Assembly (NCBI RefSeq): GCF_012070395.1
Contig: NZ_JAAFYS010000001.1
Location: 412,001 to 476,000, forward strand
Origin: Pseudoroseicyclus tamaricis
GTDB lineage: Bacteria > Pseudomonadota > Alphaproteobacteria > Rhodobacterales > Rhodobacteraceae
Direction of reading: 5' to 3'
DNA: 64,000 nt
How positions within the stretch are numbered: position 1 is the stretch's first letter; each line of letters opens with the position of its first letter. The position numbers were made by a program, and so were the translations under genes. A model generated the notes under the pieces. It was not told the DNA's origin and ran no database searches. It worked only from the letters and a program-made list of their open reading frames with translations. This document shows, piece by piece, positions 8,744 to 18,064 of the stretch.

Positions 8744-10534
8744 ATGAGTGATCGGGGAAAGCTGCGCTCGCGCGCCTGGTTCGACAATCCGTCCAGCCCG
8801 GAGATCACGGCGCTCTACCTCGAGCGCTATCTGAACTACGGCCTTAGCCTCGAGGAGCTGCGCGGCAGCAAGCCGATCATCGGCATCGCGCAGACGGGCA
8901 GCGACCTGTCGCCCTGCAACCGCCACCACCTGGAGCTGGCCAAGCGTGTCCGCGAGGGCATCCGCGAGGCGGGCGGCATCGCGATGGAGTTCCCCGTCCA
9001 TCCCATCCAGGAGACGGGCAAACGCCCCACCGCCTCGCTCGATCGCAACCTCGCCTACCTCGGGCTGGTGGAATCGCTCTTCGGCTACCCGATCGACGGC
9101 GCCGTGCTGACCATCGGCTGCGACAAGACAACGCCGGCGCTGCTGATGGCAGCGGCGACGGTGAACATCCCCGCCGTCGCCCTTTCCGTCGGGCCGATGC
9201 TGAACGGCTGGTTCCGCGGCGAGCGCTCCGGCTCCGGCACCATCATCTGGGAGGCGCGCAAGCTCCTCGCCGCCGGGGAGATCGACGAGGAGGGGTTCAT
9301 CGCCATGGCCGCCTCCTCCGCCCCCTCCGTCGGCTACTGCAACACGATGGGCACCGCCTCCACCATGAACTCGCTGGCCGAGGCGCTGGGCATGCAGCTG
9401 CCCGGCTCCGCCGCCATCCCCGCCCCCTACCGCGAGCGGGGGGAGATGGCGTGGCGGACGGGCAAGCAGATCGTCGAGATGGTGCAGGCGGATCGCCGGC
9501 CGACGCAGATCATGACGCGCGAGGCCTTCGAGAACGCCATCGTCGTGAACTCCGCCATCGGCGGCTCCTCCAACGCGCCGATCCACCTGCTGGCGATGGC
9601 CCGGCACGCAGGTGTCGAGCTCAGCAACCAGGACTTCCAGGACATCGGCCACCACGTGCCGCTTCTGGTGAACCTGCAGCCGGCGGGCAGCTACCTGTCG
9701 GAGGATTTCTTCCATGCCGGGGGCGTGCCCGCGGTGATCGGGGAGCTGCTGGCGGCCGGGCTGATCCCGCACCCTGACGTGCTGATGGCCAACGGCCGGA
9801 CGCTGGCGGAGAATTACAGCGGCCTCTCCAGCCAGCTGCCCGATGTCATCCGCCCCGTCGCCGACCCGCTGGTGGCGGAGGCGGGCTTCCTCAACATGAC
9901 CGGCAACCTCTTCGCCAGCGCCATCATGAAGACCTCCGTCATCTCGCCCGATTTCCGCGCCCGCTACCTGTCGAAGCCGGAGGACCCGGATGCCTTCGAG
10001 GGGCCGGTCTTCGTCTTCGACGGGCCGGAGGATTACCACGCCCGCATCGACGACGCGGCGCTGGGCATCGACGGCACCTCCATCCTCGTGATGCGCGGCA
10101 CCGGCCCGCTCGGCTATCCCGGCGGCGCGGAAGTGGTGAACATGCGGCCCCCCGCCTACCTGCTCAAGCAGGGGATCGAGGCGCTGCCCTGCATCGGCGA
10201 CGGGCGGCAATCGGGCACCTCCGGCTCGCCGTCGATCCTCAACGCCGCGCCGGAAGCGGCGGCGGGCGGTAACCTCGCCATCCTGAAGGACGGCGACCGG
10301 CTGCGGGTGGACCTCAACACCCAGACCGTCACGCTCCTGCTGTCGGAGGAGGAGATCGAGGCCCGCCGCGCTGCCCTGGAGGCGGCCGGCGGCTACCACG
10401 GGCCGGCCAGCCAGACGCCGTGGCAAGCCTATTTCCGCGAGCACGTGCGCCAGTTCGACGAGGGCATGGTGCTCGACCGGGCGGGCGACTTCCACGACGT
10501 CGGCAACGCCGCGACGCCGCGCGACAACCACTGA
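8744..10534 (+). CDS. Sugar-acid dehydratase of the IlvD/Edd family (xylonate/arabinonate type)
   Basis: This is a 596-residue iron-sulfur dehydratase that converts an aldonic acid to its 2-keto-3-deoxy derivative. It resembles Caulobacter D-xylonate dehydratase from memory: an N-terminal RAWFDNP with [28 protein letters not shown] with a cluster-ligand Cys, the GCDKTTPA block with the second Cys, [11 protein letters not shown], and the C-terminal [16 protein letters not shown]. These distinguish it from true IlvD of branched-chain synthesis. The ATG at 8744 follows GAGGGCAGGGG. A GntR regulator follows 3 nt later. No dehydrogenase or aldolase of the pathway is alongside, so whether the substrate is xylonate, arabinonate or another aldonate cannot be settled. 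Confidence 0.92.
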   Translation: MSDRGKLRSRAWFDNPSSPEITALYLERYLNYGLSLEELRGSKPIIGIAQTGSDLSPCNRHHLELAKRVREGIREAGGIAMEFPVHPIQETGKRPTASLDRNLAYLGLVESLFGYPIDGAVLTIGCDKTTPALLMAAATVNIPAVALSVGPMLNGWFRGERSGSGTIIWEARKLLAAGEIDEEGFIAMAASSAPSVGYCNTMGTASTMNSLAEALGMQLPGSAAIPAPYRERGEMAWRTGKQIVEMVQADRRPTQIMTREAFENAIVVNSAIGGSSNAPIHLLAMARHAGVELSNQDFQDIGHHVPLLVNLQPAGSYLSEDFFHAGGVPAVIGELLAAGLIPHPDVLMANGRTLAENYSGLSSQLPDVIRPVADPLVAEAGFLNMTGNLFASAIMKTSVISPDFRARYLSKPEDPDAFEGPVFVFDGPEDYHARIDDAALGIDGTSILVMRGTGPLGYPGGAEVVNMRPPAYLLKQGIEALPCIGDGRQSGTSGSPSILNAAPEAAAGGNLAILKDGDRLRVDLNTQTVTLLLSEEEIEARRAALEAAGGYHGPASQTPWQAYFREHVRQFDEGMVLDRAGDFHDVGNAATPRDNH

Positions 10535-10537
10535 GCG

Positions 10538-11281
10538 ATGGGCGGGACGCAGCCAGAGCCGCTCTACCGCCGCGTCTCCTCCCGCATCGCCGCGATGATC
10601 CGCGCCGGGGAGTGGGCCCCGGGAGAGCGGATGCCGCCCGACCGCGAGCTGACGGAGCGGCTCGGCGTCTCCCGCGCCACGGTGCGCGAGGCGATGATCG
10701 CGCTGGAGGTGCAGGGCCTCGTCGAGACGCGCTTCGGCCACGGCGCCCGCGTCGCTGCCACCCTGCCGGAGGAGGCTGCCCCCGGCGCCGCCCCGGCCCC
10801 CGGCTTCTTCGAGCTGGTCGAGGCGCGGATGCAGGTCGAGGGCCTCATCGCCGGGCTCGCCGCGACCCGCCTGACGGAGCAGGGGCTGTCCCACCTGCGC
10901 GCCCTCGCCGAGGGCGTCATGCGCCCGGGCCTGAGCCTGGAGGAGATCGCCGGCCTCGACCGCGCCTTCCACGTCACGCTCGCCGCCGCGACGGGCAATT
11001 CCGTCCTGACGGGCCTCGTGGAGGATTTCTGGCGCCAGCGCGCCCGCTTCCCCGACTGGGCGCGCGCCCACAACTTCACCACCGACGCCGACGTCGCCCG
11101 CTACATCCGCGACGAGCACCTCGCCATCACCGAGGCGCTGGCGGCCGGCGATGCCGAGGGCGCCCGCGCCCGGATGCAGCTGCATTGCCAGAACTTCGGC
11201 GCCTCGCTGCTGGAGAACTGGCACCTCTTCGAAGAGAGCGAGGAGCCGCCGCCCGAGATCGCAGCGCTCTTCCGCCCGTAG
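10538..11281 (+). CDS. FadR-subfamily GntR transcriptional regulator
   Basis: This is a 247-residue regulator. The N-terminal winged helix (about 5-75) shows the GntR signature LPxxRELxxxLGVSRxTVREA as MPPDRELTERLGVSRATVREAM. The C-terminal all-helical FCD ligand-binding domain (about 90-235) contains the metal-binding-type residues in DRAFHVTLAAATGN and EHLAITEAL. It is translated 3 nt after the dehydratase stop. The operator at 8693-8705 suggests that it controls its own operon, probably released by the aldonate or a downstream keto-acid. Confidence 0.93.
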   Translation: MGGTQPEPLYRRVSSRIAAMIRAGEWAPGERMPPDRELTERLGVSRATVREAMIALEVQGLVETRFGHGARVAATLPEEAAPGAAPAPGFFELVEARMQVEGLIAGLAATRLTEQGLSHLRALAEGVMRPGLSLEEIAGLDRAFHVTLAAATGNSVLTGLVEDFWRQRARFPDWARAHNFTTDADVARYIRDEHLAITEALAAGDAEGARARMQLHCQNFGASLLENWHLFEESEEPPPEIAALFRP

Positions 11282-11340
11282 GGTGCGTGCTCGTCCCGCA
11301 CCGATGCCGGCCGGCGGGGATGGGTGCACGGGGCGGGACC

Positions 11341-11391
11341 GGGGGGCTGTCTGCCCCCCGGAGCCCCCCGAGAGGTATTTGGAAAAGGGCG
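11341..11391 (+). repeat. Rhodobacterales-type GC hairpin repeat, copy 1
   Basis: The core is a perfect hairpin, GGGGGGC-TGTCT-GCCCCCC (11341-11359). It is followed by a GC-run and then GAGAGGTATTTGGAAAAGGGCGAGA. The same modules recur in reverse orientation at 17971-18023 and 19707-19754, and in related form at 45466-45534. It sits between converging gntR and dapB and may terminate one or both transcripts. Confidence 0.75.
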
Positions 11392-11418
11392 AGAGGCAGA
11401 AGGGGAGGGCGGAGCGCC

Positions 11419-12231
11419 TCAGAGCCCCAGCACGTCGAACATGTCGTACTCGCCGGGGTGCTTGTCCTGCCCCCACACCGCTGCCTTCAGCGCGCCGCGC
11501 GCGAAGAGCGAGCGGTCGGTCGCGACGTGGCGCAGCTCGATCCGCTCGCCCTCGCCGGCGAAGAGCACACTGTGCTCGCCGATGATGTCACCGCCGCGGA
11601 TGGCGGAGAAGCCGATGGCGCCTTCGCCGCGCGGCCCCGTCTGACCGTCCCGCCCGCGCTCGCTGTGATCGCTAAGCGTGATGCCCCGGCCCTTCGCCGC
11701 CGCCTCGCCCAGCATCAGCGCGGTGCCGGAGGGCGCGTCGACCTTGTGGCGGTGATGCGCCTCGATCACCTCGATGTCGAAGGCGGCATCCAGCGCGGCG
11801 GCGACCTTCTCCGTCAGCCGGGCGAGGAGGTTGACGCCGAGGCTCATGTTGCCGGCGCGGATCATCACCGCGTGGCGCGCCGCGGCATGGAGGGCGGCGA
11901 GGTGCTCCGCCTCGAAGCCGGTCGTGCCGATCACGTGCACCGCGCGGGCCTGCGCCGTCAGCTCGGCATAGGCGACGGTGGCATCGGGGGCGGTGAAGTC
12001 GATCACCGCCTGCGCCTTGGCGATGGTGGCGACGGGATCATCGGAGACGGTCACGCCGAGCGCCGCGCCGCCCATCGCCTCGCCGATGTCGCGGCCCAGC
12101 CAGTCGGAGCCCTCCCTGTCGAGCGCCCCGACGAGCTTCAACGCCGGGGAGGCCGTCACCAGCCGCACCAGCACCTGCCCCATGCGGCCCGAGGCCCCGG
12201 TTACCACCACGCCCGGCACTGTCTCGCTCAT
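11419..12231 (-). CDS. dapB: 4-hydroxy-tetrahydrodipicolinate reductase
   Basis: DapB performs the NAD(P)H-dependent reduction step of lysine and meso-diaminopimelate synthesis. It has 270 residues, the normal length. The N-terminal Rossmann motif is [10 protein letters not shown] (residues 10-19). The family signature with catalytic His and Lys is [15 protein letters not shown], around residues 155-169. The C-terminus ends [11 protein letters not shown], typical of DapB. It is monocistronic as far as can be seen, facing the GntR operon. Confidence 0.97.
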   Translation of the reverse strand: MSETVPGVVVTGASGRMGQVLVRLVTASPALKLVGALDREGSDWLGRDIGEAMGGAALGVTVSDDPVATIAKAQAVIDFTAPDATVAYAELTAQARAVHVIGTTGFEAEHLAALHAAARHAVMIRAGNMSLGVNLLARLTEKVAAALDAAFDIEVIEAHHRHKVDAPSGTALMLGEAAAKGRGITLSDHSERGRDGQTGPRGEGAIGFSAIRGGDIIGEHSVLFAGEGERIELRHVATDRSLFARGALKAAVWGQDKHPGEYDMFDVLGL

Positions 12232-12644
12232 CTCGTCGCTCCCGCTGTTCCCCTCCGGCTCTAGCCGCCGCCCGCCGCGAAAGGCAAGGCGTGAGGGGCG
12301 GGGAGGTCGCCCGATCCGAGCGCCGTAGGGTGGGTTTCCAAGCCACCTTCCCCCTCTCCACCGGGCAGGCGCTCGCCCTGCGCCTTTGGCGCTTACCGGG
12401 CGGGGGCACAGCGGCGGCTTGGCACTCCGATCCGCTCGCCGAGTAGGCCGGGCTTCAGCCCGGCATTCTCACCTTGCTATCCAGTCCGACGCCTCAGCCT
12501 CGTCTCGGTCACAAGAAGATGCGGCGACCGGCGGCCCTAGGCGTATGGTCTCTAGTGGTGACTTCAGTCGCCCACCCCTCACCGGCACGTCATCCTGCGG
12601 GCCTCCCCATTGGCATCGAGGCCCCCTTGCCTTAGATCACGCCC
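12232..12644. other. 413-bp gene-free region with repeat copy B and hairpins
   Basis: This region lies between divergent dapB and rbfA and should hold both promoters, though none stands out. It contains the GGTGGGTT-type hairpin at 12329-12347. The segment 12361-12408 matches the minus strand of 2893-2937. A separate perfect 8-bp hairpin, GCCGGGCT-TC-AGCCCGGC, lies at 12447-12464. Coding frames across it are short and implausible. Confidence 0.6.
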
Positions 12645-13037
12645 ATGAGCCGCAATCCCTCCTCCGCCTCCGGCCCCTCGCAACGCCAGCTCCGTGTCGG
12701 CGAGCTGGTGCGCCGCGCGCTGGCCGACATCCTCATGCGGGGCGACGTGCATGACGAGGTGCTCGGCCGCACCTCCATCACCGTCGGCGAGGTGCGCTGC
12801 ACGCCCGATCTCAAGCAGGCGACCGCCTACGTCCTGCCGCTCGGCGGCGAGGGCACCGAGGCGGTGCTCGCCGCCCTTCGCCAGAACAAGGCCGAGATCC
12901 GCCACCTCATCGCCAAGCAGGTGGATCTGAAATACGCGCCCGACCTGCGCTTCGAGGCCGACGCGACCTTCGACAAGATGGACGAAACCCGCCGCCTTCT
13001 GAACGAAGAGCGCGTGCGCCGCGACGTCGAGGAATGA
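12645..13037 (+). CDS. rbfA: 30S ribosome-binding factor RbfA
   Basis: RbfA is a single KH-like domain protein that binds the 16S rRNA during late 30S assembly. It has 130 residues, typical for the family. It contains QLRVGELVRRALADIL at the N-terminus, then TSITVGEVRCTPDLKQATAYV and LRFEADATFDKMDETRRLL, the usual order of family motifs. The stop overlaps the next start by 4 nt (ATGA at 13034), and truB follows, a common RbfA/TruB pairing in translation-related operons. Confidence 0.96.
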   Translation: MSRNPSSASGPSQRQLRVGELVRRALADILMRGDVHDEVLGRTSITVGEVRCTPDLKQATAYVLPLGGEGTEAVLAALRQNKAEIRHLIAKQVDLKYAPDLRFEADATFDKMDETRRLLNEERVRRDVEE

Positions 13038-13807
13038 TCCCCCGGCTCGCGCTCGCCGCCCTCTTCGCCCTCCTCGCCGCCCCCTCCGTCGCCCTCGATT
13101 GCCGGCGGGAGAGCTTCGAGGGGCGGAGCTTCTCGCTCTGCCGCGTGAGCCCCTCCGAAGGAGAGCTGCGGCTCTTCCTCGACGATGCCGAGGGCCAGCC
13201 TTACGGCAGCTTCGAGGCGGTGCAAGAGGCGCACCCCGACAGGCGCCTCGCCTTCGCGATGAACGCCGGCATGTACCACCCCGACCGTTCGCCCGTGGGC
13301 CACTATGTCGAGGAAGGGGAGGAGGTGATGCGCCTCCTGACCAACGCCAGCCCCGGCAACTTCGGCCTGCTGCCCAACGGGGTGCTCTGCCTCAACGACG
13401 ACAGCGCCCGGGTGATCGAGACCCTCCGCTTCGCCGACGAGTCGCCCGCCTGCCGCTATGCCACGCAATCCGGCCCCATGCTGGTGATCGACGGCGAGCT
13501 GCATCCGCGGTTCCTGGAAAGCTCCACCTCCCGCTTCGTGCGCAACGGGGTCGGCACCACGCCGGAGGGGGACGAGGCGACCTTCGTCATCTCCGACGAG
13601 CCGGTGACGTTCTGGGAATTCGGGCGCTTCTTCCGCGACTTCCTCGGCCTCGACCAGGCGCTGTTCTTCGACGGCAACGTCTCCCGCCTGCATGCGCCGG
13701 ATTTCGGCCGCTCCGACATGGGCCGCTCCATGGGCCCGATCGTCGGGCTGCTGGTGCCGCCCATCGTCGATGGCGGCGAGGTTGACCCGGCCGGGGCCGG
13801 CGGCTAA
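13034..13807 (+). CDS. Secreted DUF2233/phosphodiester-glycosidase-like protein
   Basis: This 257-residue protein has an N-terminal signal peptide (PRLALAALFALLAAPSVA, cleavage likely after VALA/VAL around residue 21). The following domain resembles the NAGPA-type phosphodiester glycosidase family (DUF2233), with FAMNAGMYHPDRSPVGHYVE, YATQSGPMLVIDG, FVRNGVG and LFFDGNVSRL blocks. The family enzyme in animals uncovers mannose-6-phosphate. The bacterial role, probably periplasmic or cell-wall, is not established. It overlaps rbfA by 4 nt and is therefore translationally coupled to it. Confidence 0.85.
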   Translation: MIPRLALAALFALLAAPSVALDCRRESFEGRSFSLCRVSPSEGELRLFLDDAEGQPYGSFEAVQEAHPDRRLAFAMNAGMYHPDRSPVGHYVEEGEEVMRLLTNASPGNFGLLPNGVLCLNDDSARVIETLRFADESPACRYATQSGPMLVIDGELHPRFLESSTSRFVRNGVGTTPEGDEATFVISDEPVTFWEFGRFFRDFLGLDQALFFDGNVSRLHAPDFGRSDMGRSMGPIVGLLVPPIVDGGEVDPAGAGG

Positions 13808-13834
13808 TCGGGCGCCTCGCATCCGGAGGCAGGC

Positions 13835-14743
13835 ATGGCACGAAAGCGCAAGGGACGCCCGGTCTCGGGCTGGCTGATCATCGACAAGCCGGCGGGCATG
13901 GGCTCCACCGATGTCGTCTCCAAGTGCCGCTGGCTGCTGCAGGCCCAGAAGGCCGGGCACGCGGGCACGCTGGATCCGGCCGCCACCGGCCTGCTCGCGG
14001 TGGCGTTCGGCGAGGCGACGAAGACCATCCCCTACGTCACCGATGCGCTGAAGTGCTACCGCTTCACCGTGCGCTTCGGCGCCGCCACCACGACGGACGA
14101 CGCCGAGGGCGAGGTTCTGGAGACCTCCGACTCCCGGCCCTCCGACGCGGACATCGAGGCGGCCCTCGCCCCCTTCCGCGGCCAGATCAGCCAGGTCCCC
14201 CCCGCCTTCTCCGCGGTGAAGGTGGCCGGCGAGCGCGCCTATGACCTCGCCCGCGACGGCGAGGTGGTGGAGCTGGAGGCCCGCCCCCTCTGGGTGGAGC
14301 GGCTGGAGCTGGTGGAGCGCCCCGATCCGGGCAGCGCGGTGCTGGAGATGGTCTGCGGCAAGGGCGGCTATGTCCGCTCCATCGCCCGCGATCTCGGCCG
14401 CGCGCTCGGCTGCCTCGGCCATGTCACCGCGCTCCGCCGCGTCTGGTCCGGCCCGTTCGACCTCGAGGACGCGGTGACGATTGCCGAGATCGAGGCGCTG
14501 GAGGGGCCCGAGGCGCGGGAGGCGCAGCTCCTGCCGCTGGAGACCTCGCTGGAGGATCTGCCGCAGGTCACCGTGCCCGAATCGTCGCTGGTGAAGCTGC
14601 GCAACGGCAATGCCGCCTCCGTCATCGCCTCGGGCGTGGAGTTCGGCAGCGAATGCTGGGCCAGCCACAAGGGCGTGCCGGTGGCCATCGGCCGCTACAT
14701 GGGCGGCGAATTCCACCCCGCGCGGGTGTTCGTGGCCGAATGA
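13835..14743 (+). CDS. truB: tRNA pseudouridine(55) synthase TruB
   Basis: TruB makes pseudouridine 55 in the T-loop of elongator tRNAs. It has 302 residues. The [15 protein letters not shown] and [14 protein letters not shown] blocks contain the catalytic Asp in the GTLDP motif (about residue 48). [19 protein letters not shown] and [12 protein letters not shown] follow, as in TruB. It is the third gene of the rbfA cluster, and its stop overlaps the following DUF1643 start (ATGA at 14740). Confidence 0.97.
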   Translation: MARKRKGRPVSGWLIIDKPAGMGSTDVVSKCRWLLQAQKAGHAGTLDPAATGLLAVAFGEATKTIPYVTDALKCYRFTVRFGAATTTDDAEGEVLETSDSRPSDADIEAALAPFRGQISQVPPAFSAVKVAGERAYDLARDGEVVELEARPLWVERLELVERPDPGSAVLEMVCGKGGYVRSIARDLGRALGCLGHVTALRRVWSGPFDLEDAVTIAEIEALEGPEAREAQLLPLETSLEDLPQVTVPESSLVKLRNGNAASVIASGVEFGSECWASHKGVPVAIGRYMGGEFHPARVFVAE

Positions 14744-15300
14744 GCCGGCCGGCGGCGCGCTGGCCCCCTAGCCTCCTCCGCCGGGAGCACGCGGCGGAGG
14801 GGACGCGGTCGGAGGCGTTCTACTCCGCCTGCGAGGCCTATCGCTACCTGCTGCTGCGCGAGTGGGGGGAGGGGCCGCGGATCCTCTGGATCATGCTCAA
14901 TCCCTCGACGGCGGACGAGCGGCGCAACGACCCGACGATCGAGCGCTGCCAGCGGCGGGCCCGGGCCTGGGGCTGCGGGGCGATGGGTATCGCCAACCTC
15001 TTCGCCTTCCGCGCCACGCGGCCCGCGGCGCTGAAGGCGGCGGCGGACCCGCAAGGGGGCGACAACGCGATCGCCATCGAGGCGGCGCTGGGCTGGCTGG
15101 CGGGCGGCATGGTGCTCTGCGCCTGGGGCGTGCATGGCGGCCACCTCGGCCGCGGCGCCGCGCTGGCCGCGCAGCTTGCGGCTCGGGGCCAGCAGCTCCA
15201 CGCCCTCGGCCTGACGAAGGAGGGCCACCCCCGCCACCCGCTCTACCTGCCTTACAGCGCCCGCCCGGCCCCCTGGGTGCCGGGCACCGTCGCCGCTTAA
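14740..15300 (+). CDS. DUF1643 domain protein
   Basis: This is a 186-residue protein with the DUF1643 hallmark [19 protein letters not shown] around residues 50-68. It continues with [21 protein letters not shown] and the C-terminal [10 protein letters not shown]. The function is unknown. The start overlaps the truB stop by 4 nt. The family often occurs as single genes. Nothing in the sequence indicates a cofactor or a signal peptide. Confidence 0.85.
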   Translation: MSRPAARWPPSLLRREHAAEGTRSEAFYSACEAYRYLLLREWGEGPRILWIMLNPSTADERRNDPTIERCQRRARAWGCGAMGIANLFAFRATRPAALKAAADPQGGDNAIAIEAALGWLAGGMVLCAWGVHGGHLGRGAALAAQLAARGQQLHALGLTKEGHPRHPLYLPYSARPAPWVPGTVAA

Positions 15301-15381
15301 CCCTGCCTTTCGGATTTCGCTGAAGGGCGCGCCCGCCCGTGCTATCGGAAAGACGGATGTAGCGAGTACGGGGCCGCCGCG

Positions 15382-16320
15382 ATGTTGGCACTTTTCGGGT
15401 TCTTCGGCATCGCCCTCGTCGGGCTGATGCTGCCTGCCCCCTCCGGCGATGATATGCCGGAGCCGGAGCCCGGCACCGGCGGCGGCGGCGAGGTGGATGA
15501 CGGCGAGGACGACGCGGCGGAGACGGTGCCGCTCGACACCCTCTTCGACGAGCAGGACGAGGGCGACGGCGATGCTCCGCCCCCGCCTCCGGAGGAGGAG
15601 CCGCGCCCGGCCCCCGTCGACGAGGTCGCCTTCGGCGCCGACGACGACGAGGTGCAGGAGGGCGACGACGCCAACCAGTATTTCGACGGGCAGGGCGGCG
15701 ACGATACCCTGATCGGCCATGGCGGCGCCGACGAGCTGCATGGCGGGGCGGGCGATGACAGCCTCGAGGGCGGCGCCGGCGACGACATGCTCTACGGCCA
15801 TATCGGCGAGGACAGGCTCTCCGGCGGCACCGGGGCCGACACGCTCACCGGCGGCGACGGAGCGGACGTGCTCTCCGGCGGCGCGGGAGCGGACAGCCTC
15901 TCCGGCTCCTTCGGCGATGACAGCCTCACCGGCGGCGGGGGGCGTGACCTGCTGCAGGGCGGTGCCGGCGACGACCTGCTGGACGGCACCTCCGGTGAGG
16001 CCAGCCCCGCCGCCGACTATCTCAACGGCGGCGCCGGGGATGACCTGCTGATCGGCGGCGCCGGCGACACCCTCTCTGGCGGGCCGGGCGCCGATGCCTT
16101 CGCGCTCTCCGGCGATGCCACCGGCCCGGCCGATGTGCAGGATTTCGACCCGGAGCTGGACGAGATCGTCATCCGCTACGACGGCGCCGGCCCGGCGCCC
16201 GAGCTGACGACCGAGCTTACCGAGGACGGCCTGATGCTCTACGCGGGCAGCCACCCGCTGGCGGCCCTGCACGGGGTGGAGAGCCTCGATCTCTCCGCCA
16301 TCCGTCTCCTGCCGCTCTGA
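15382..16320 (+). CDS. RTX-type calcium-binding repeat protein with N-terminal hydrophobic anchor
   Basis: This is a 312-residue acidic protein. The N-terminal hydrophobic stretch (residues 1-18) looks like a signal anchor. An Asp/Glu/Pro-rich linker (about 20-95) follows, then about a dozen nonapeptide repeats of the GGxGxDxLx type (about 100-235) that form a Ca2+-binding parallel beta-roll. The C-terminal domain (about 240-312) is plain beta-like. Typical type-I-secreted RTX proteins lack an N-terminal hydrophobic segment, so this one could be membrane-tethered or Sec-exported. No HlyB/HlyD genes are nearby. Confidence 0.85.
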   Translation: MLALFGFFGIALVGLMLPAPSGDDMPEPEPGTGGGGEVDDGEDDAAETVPLDTLFDEQDEGDGDAPPPPPEEEPRPAPVDEVAFGADDDEVQEGDDANQYFDGQGGDDTLIGHGGADELHGGAGDDSLEGGAGDDMLYGHIGEDRLSGGTGADTLTGGDGADVLSGGAGADSLSGSFGDDSLTGGGGRDLLQGGAGDDLLDGTSGEASPAADYLNGGAGDDLLIGGAGDTLSGGPGADAFALSGDATGPADVQDFDPELDEIVIRYDGAGPAPELTTELTEDGLMLYAGSHPLAALHGVESLDLSAIRLLPL

Positions 16321-16452
16321 GCCCCTTCCCAAGCGGCGCCGAATCCCCTATCAGCCCGCATCCCCGCCGGCTTGTCCGGGGGTGGATCCTCCACGGGCCC
16401 GGCTGGACGACATCCCGGCTGGCGCCATAACCCTCTGATCAAGGAGACCCCG

Positions 16453-16722
16453 ATGTCGATCACGCCCGACGAGAAGACCCGTCTCATCAAGGAATACGGC
16501 ACGAAGGAGGGCGACACCGGCTCTCCCGAAGTGCAGGTTGCCATCCTGTCCTCGCGCATCGCCACGCTCACCGAGCACTTCAAGACGCACAAGAAGGACA
16601 ACCATGGCCGCCGCGGCCTGCTCAAGATGGTCGCCCAGCGCCGCAAGCTGCTCGACTACGTTAAGCGCCAGGACGAGGCCCGCTACCAGGACCTGATCCA
16701 GCGCCTGGGCCTGCGCCGCTAA
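16453..16722 (+). CDS. rpsO: 30S ribosomal protein S15
   Basis: This 89-residue small-subunit protein binds the three-way junction of 16S rRNA helices 20-22. It contains [28 protein letters not shown] and [12 protein letters not shown], exactly the S15 layout. The ATG at 16453 is preceded by AAGGAGACCCCG. A strong intrinsic terminator follows at 16750. The 130-nt leader (16321-16452) is rich in inverted GC segments and may carry S15 autoregulation, but no specific motif was identified. Confidence 0.98.
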   Translation: MSITPDEKTRLIKEYGTKEGDTGSPEVQVAILSSRIATLTEHFKTHKKDNHGRRGLLKMVAQRRKLLDYVKRQDEARYQDLIQRLGLRR

Positions 16723-16749
16723 GCGCGCCGCACCGGACGGACTTTCCAA

Positions 16750-16775
16750 GGGGTCGCCACTGGCGGCCCCTTTTT
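16750..16775 (+). terminator. Intrinsic terminator after rpsO
   Basis: GGGGTCGCC (16750-16758) pairs with GGCGGCCCC (16762-16770) with one G-T wobble and a 3-nt loop. Five T residues follow. It lies 28 nt after the rpsO stop. Confidence 0.88.
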
Positions 16776-16854
16776 CCGTTCCGGGGGCGCCGCCGCGCCC
16801 CGCGCCTCGCCACCGCCCCCTCGCCGCGCTCCGACGGCGCGCTAAATCCCGGGC

Positions 16855-17874
16855 ATGGCGGATGTTCTCACCTTCACCGACAGCGGCATCTACTGCCCGG
16901 CCGGCGATTTTTACATCGACCCGTGGCGCCCGGTGCCCCGCGCGCTCATCACCCATGGCCATGCCGACCATGCACGGGGTGGCATGGGGCGCTACCTCTC
17001 CACCGACGGCGCCGCGCCCGTCATCCGCCACCGCCTCGGAGAGATCGACCTCGCGACCATCCGCTACGGCGAGACGCGCCGCATCGGCGAGGCCGAGGTT
17101 TCCTTCCATCCCGCCGGCCACGTCCCCGGCTCCGCCCAGATCCGGGTGGAGGTGAAGGGGCAGGTCTGGGTCGTCTCCGGCGACTACAAGGTCGTCTCAG
17201 ACGGCCTGTCGGAGCCCTTCGAGCCGATCCCCTGCCACGCTTTCATCACCGAATGCACCTTCGGCCTGCCCGTCTTCAAATGGACGGCGCCGGAGCGGCT
17301 GGCGGCGGATCTCAACGCCTGGTGGGCCGCGGCGGCGGGGCAGGGGCGCTTCGCCCTGATCGGCGCCTACTCCCTCGGAAAGGCGCAGCGGGTCATGGCG
17401 GCGGCGGATGCCTCCATCGGCCCCATCCTCACCCATGGCGCGGTGGAGAACGTCACCGAGGTCCTCCGTGCCCAGGGCCTGCCCCTGCCGGCCACCATCC
17501 GCGTGACGCCGGAGCTGGACCTCAAGGCCCACCCCGGCGCCCTCGTCGTCGCCCCGCCCGCGGCGCTCTCCGCCCCCTGGGCGCGGCGCTTCTCCCCGGC
17601 CTCCGCGCCCGCCACCACCGGCTTCGCTTCCGGCTGGATGGCGCTGCGCGGCGTGCGCCGGCGGCGGGCGGCCGACAGGGGCTTCGTCATGTCCGACCAT
17701 GCTGACTGGGCGGGCCTCAACGACGCCATCCGCGCCACCGGTGCCGAACGCATCTTCGTCACCCACGGCTACACCTCCCCCTTCCGCCGCTGGCTGGAGG
17801 AGGAGGGCTATGACGCCCACGTCGTCTCCACCGAATACGCCGGCGAAGGCGAGACGGAGGAGGAAGAGGCATGA
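16855..17874 (+). CDS. Ligase-associated DNA exonuclease (metallo-beta-lactamase fold)
   Basis: This is a 339-residue metallo-beta-lactamase/beta-CASP-like nuclease. The zinc motif ITHGHADHARGG lies around residues 32-43, HPAGHVPGSAQI around 80-91 and SGDYK around 107. C-terminal SDHADW and FVTHGY blocks complete the metal site. The gene is typically found with an ATP-dependent DNA ligase in alphaproteobacteria, and one follows here at 18065. The pair is thought to act in DNA repair. It is annotated in other genomes as an mRNA 3'-end processing-factor homologue, which is less likely in this context. Confidence 0.9.
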   Translation: MADVLTFTDSGIYCPAGDFYIDPWRPVPRALITHGHADHARGGMGRYLSTDGAAPVIRHRLGEIDLATIRYGETRRIGEAEVSFHPAGHVPGSAQIRVEVKGQVWVVSGDYKVVSDGLSEPFEPIPCHAFITECTFGLPVFKWTAPERLAADLNAWWAAAAGQGRFALIGAYSLGKAQRVMAAADASIGPILTHGAVENVTEVLRAQGLPLPATIRVTPELDLKAHPGALVVAPPAALSAPWARRFSPASAPATTGFASGWMALRGVRRRRAADRGFVMSDHADWAGLNDAIRATGAERIFVTHGYTSPFRRWLEEEGYDAHVVSTEYAGEGETEEEEA

Positions 17875-17970
17875 TCCGTCCCGTCATAGCTCCGTCCCTT
17901 GCCCCCCACCAGTGCTCCGTCCACGGGCATCCGGGCGCCGCGCTCCCCCCCGCCGCCGCCCCTGCTCTCG

Positions 17971-18023
17971 CCCTTTTCAAAATACCTCTCGGGGGGCGCG
18001 GGGGGCAGACAGCCCCCCGCTCC
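17971..18023 (-). repeat. GC hairpin repeat, copy 2
   Basis: This is the reverse complement of the element at 11341-11391. It shows CCCTTTTCAAAATACCTCTC, then the perfect hairpin GGGGGGC-AGACA-GCCCCCC (18000-18018). Unusually it lies between two genes of a same-strand pair (the exonuclease and its ligase), 42 bp before the ligase start. Confidence 0.75.
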
Positions 18024-18064
18024 GCCACCGCCGCCAGGACCACCATCACCAACGAGTCCCGCCG

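Noticed and set aside
8744-10534. Assignment as IlvD of branched-chain amino-acid synthesis
   Set aside because: The N-terminal RAWFDNP and [11 protein letters not shown] blocks and the GntR neighbour match sugar-acid dehydratases instead.
8672-11476. 934-codon open frame on the minus strand
   Set aside because: It is antisense to the dehydratase and GntR genes, which have clear motifs. The translation is Arg/Gly/His-rich with no domain, a usual artefact of high-GC DNA.
12827-14716. 629-codon minus-strand frame across the DUF2233 and truB genes
   Set aside because: It is a shadow of strongly recognised plus-strand genes, with low-complexity composition.
16855-17874. RNase J or RNase Z assignment
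   Set aside because: Length and the adjacent ATP-dependent ligase favour the ligase-associated exonuclease family.
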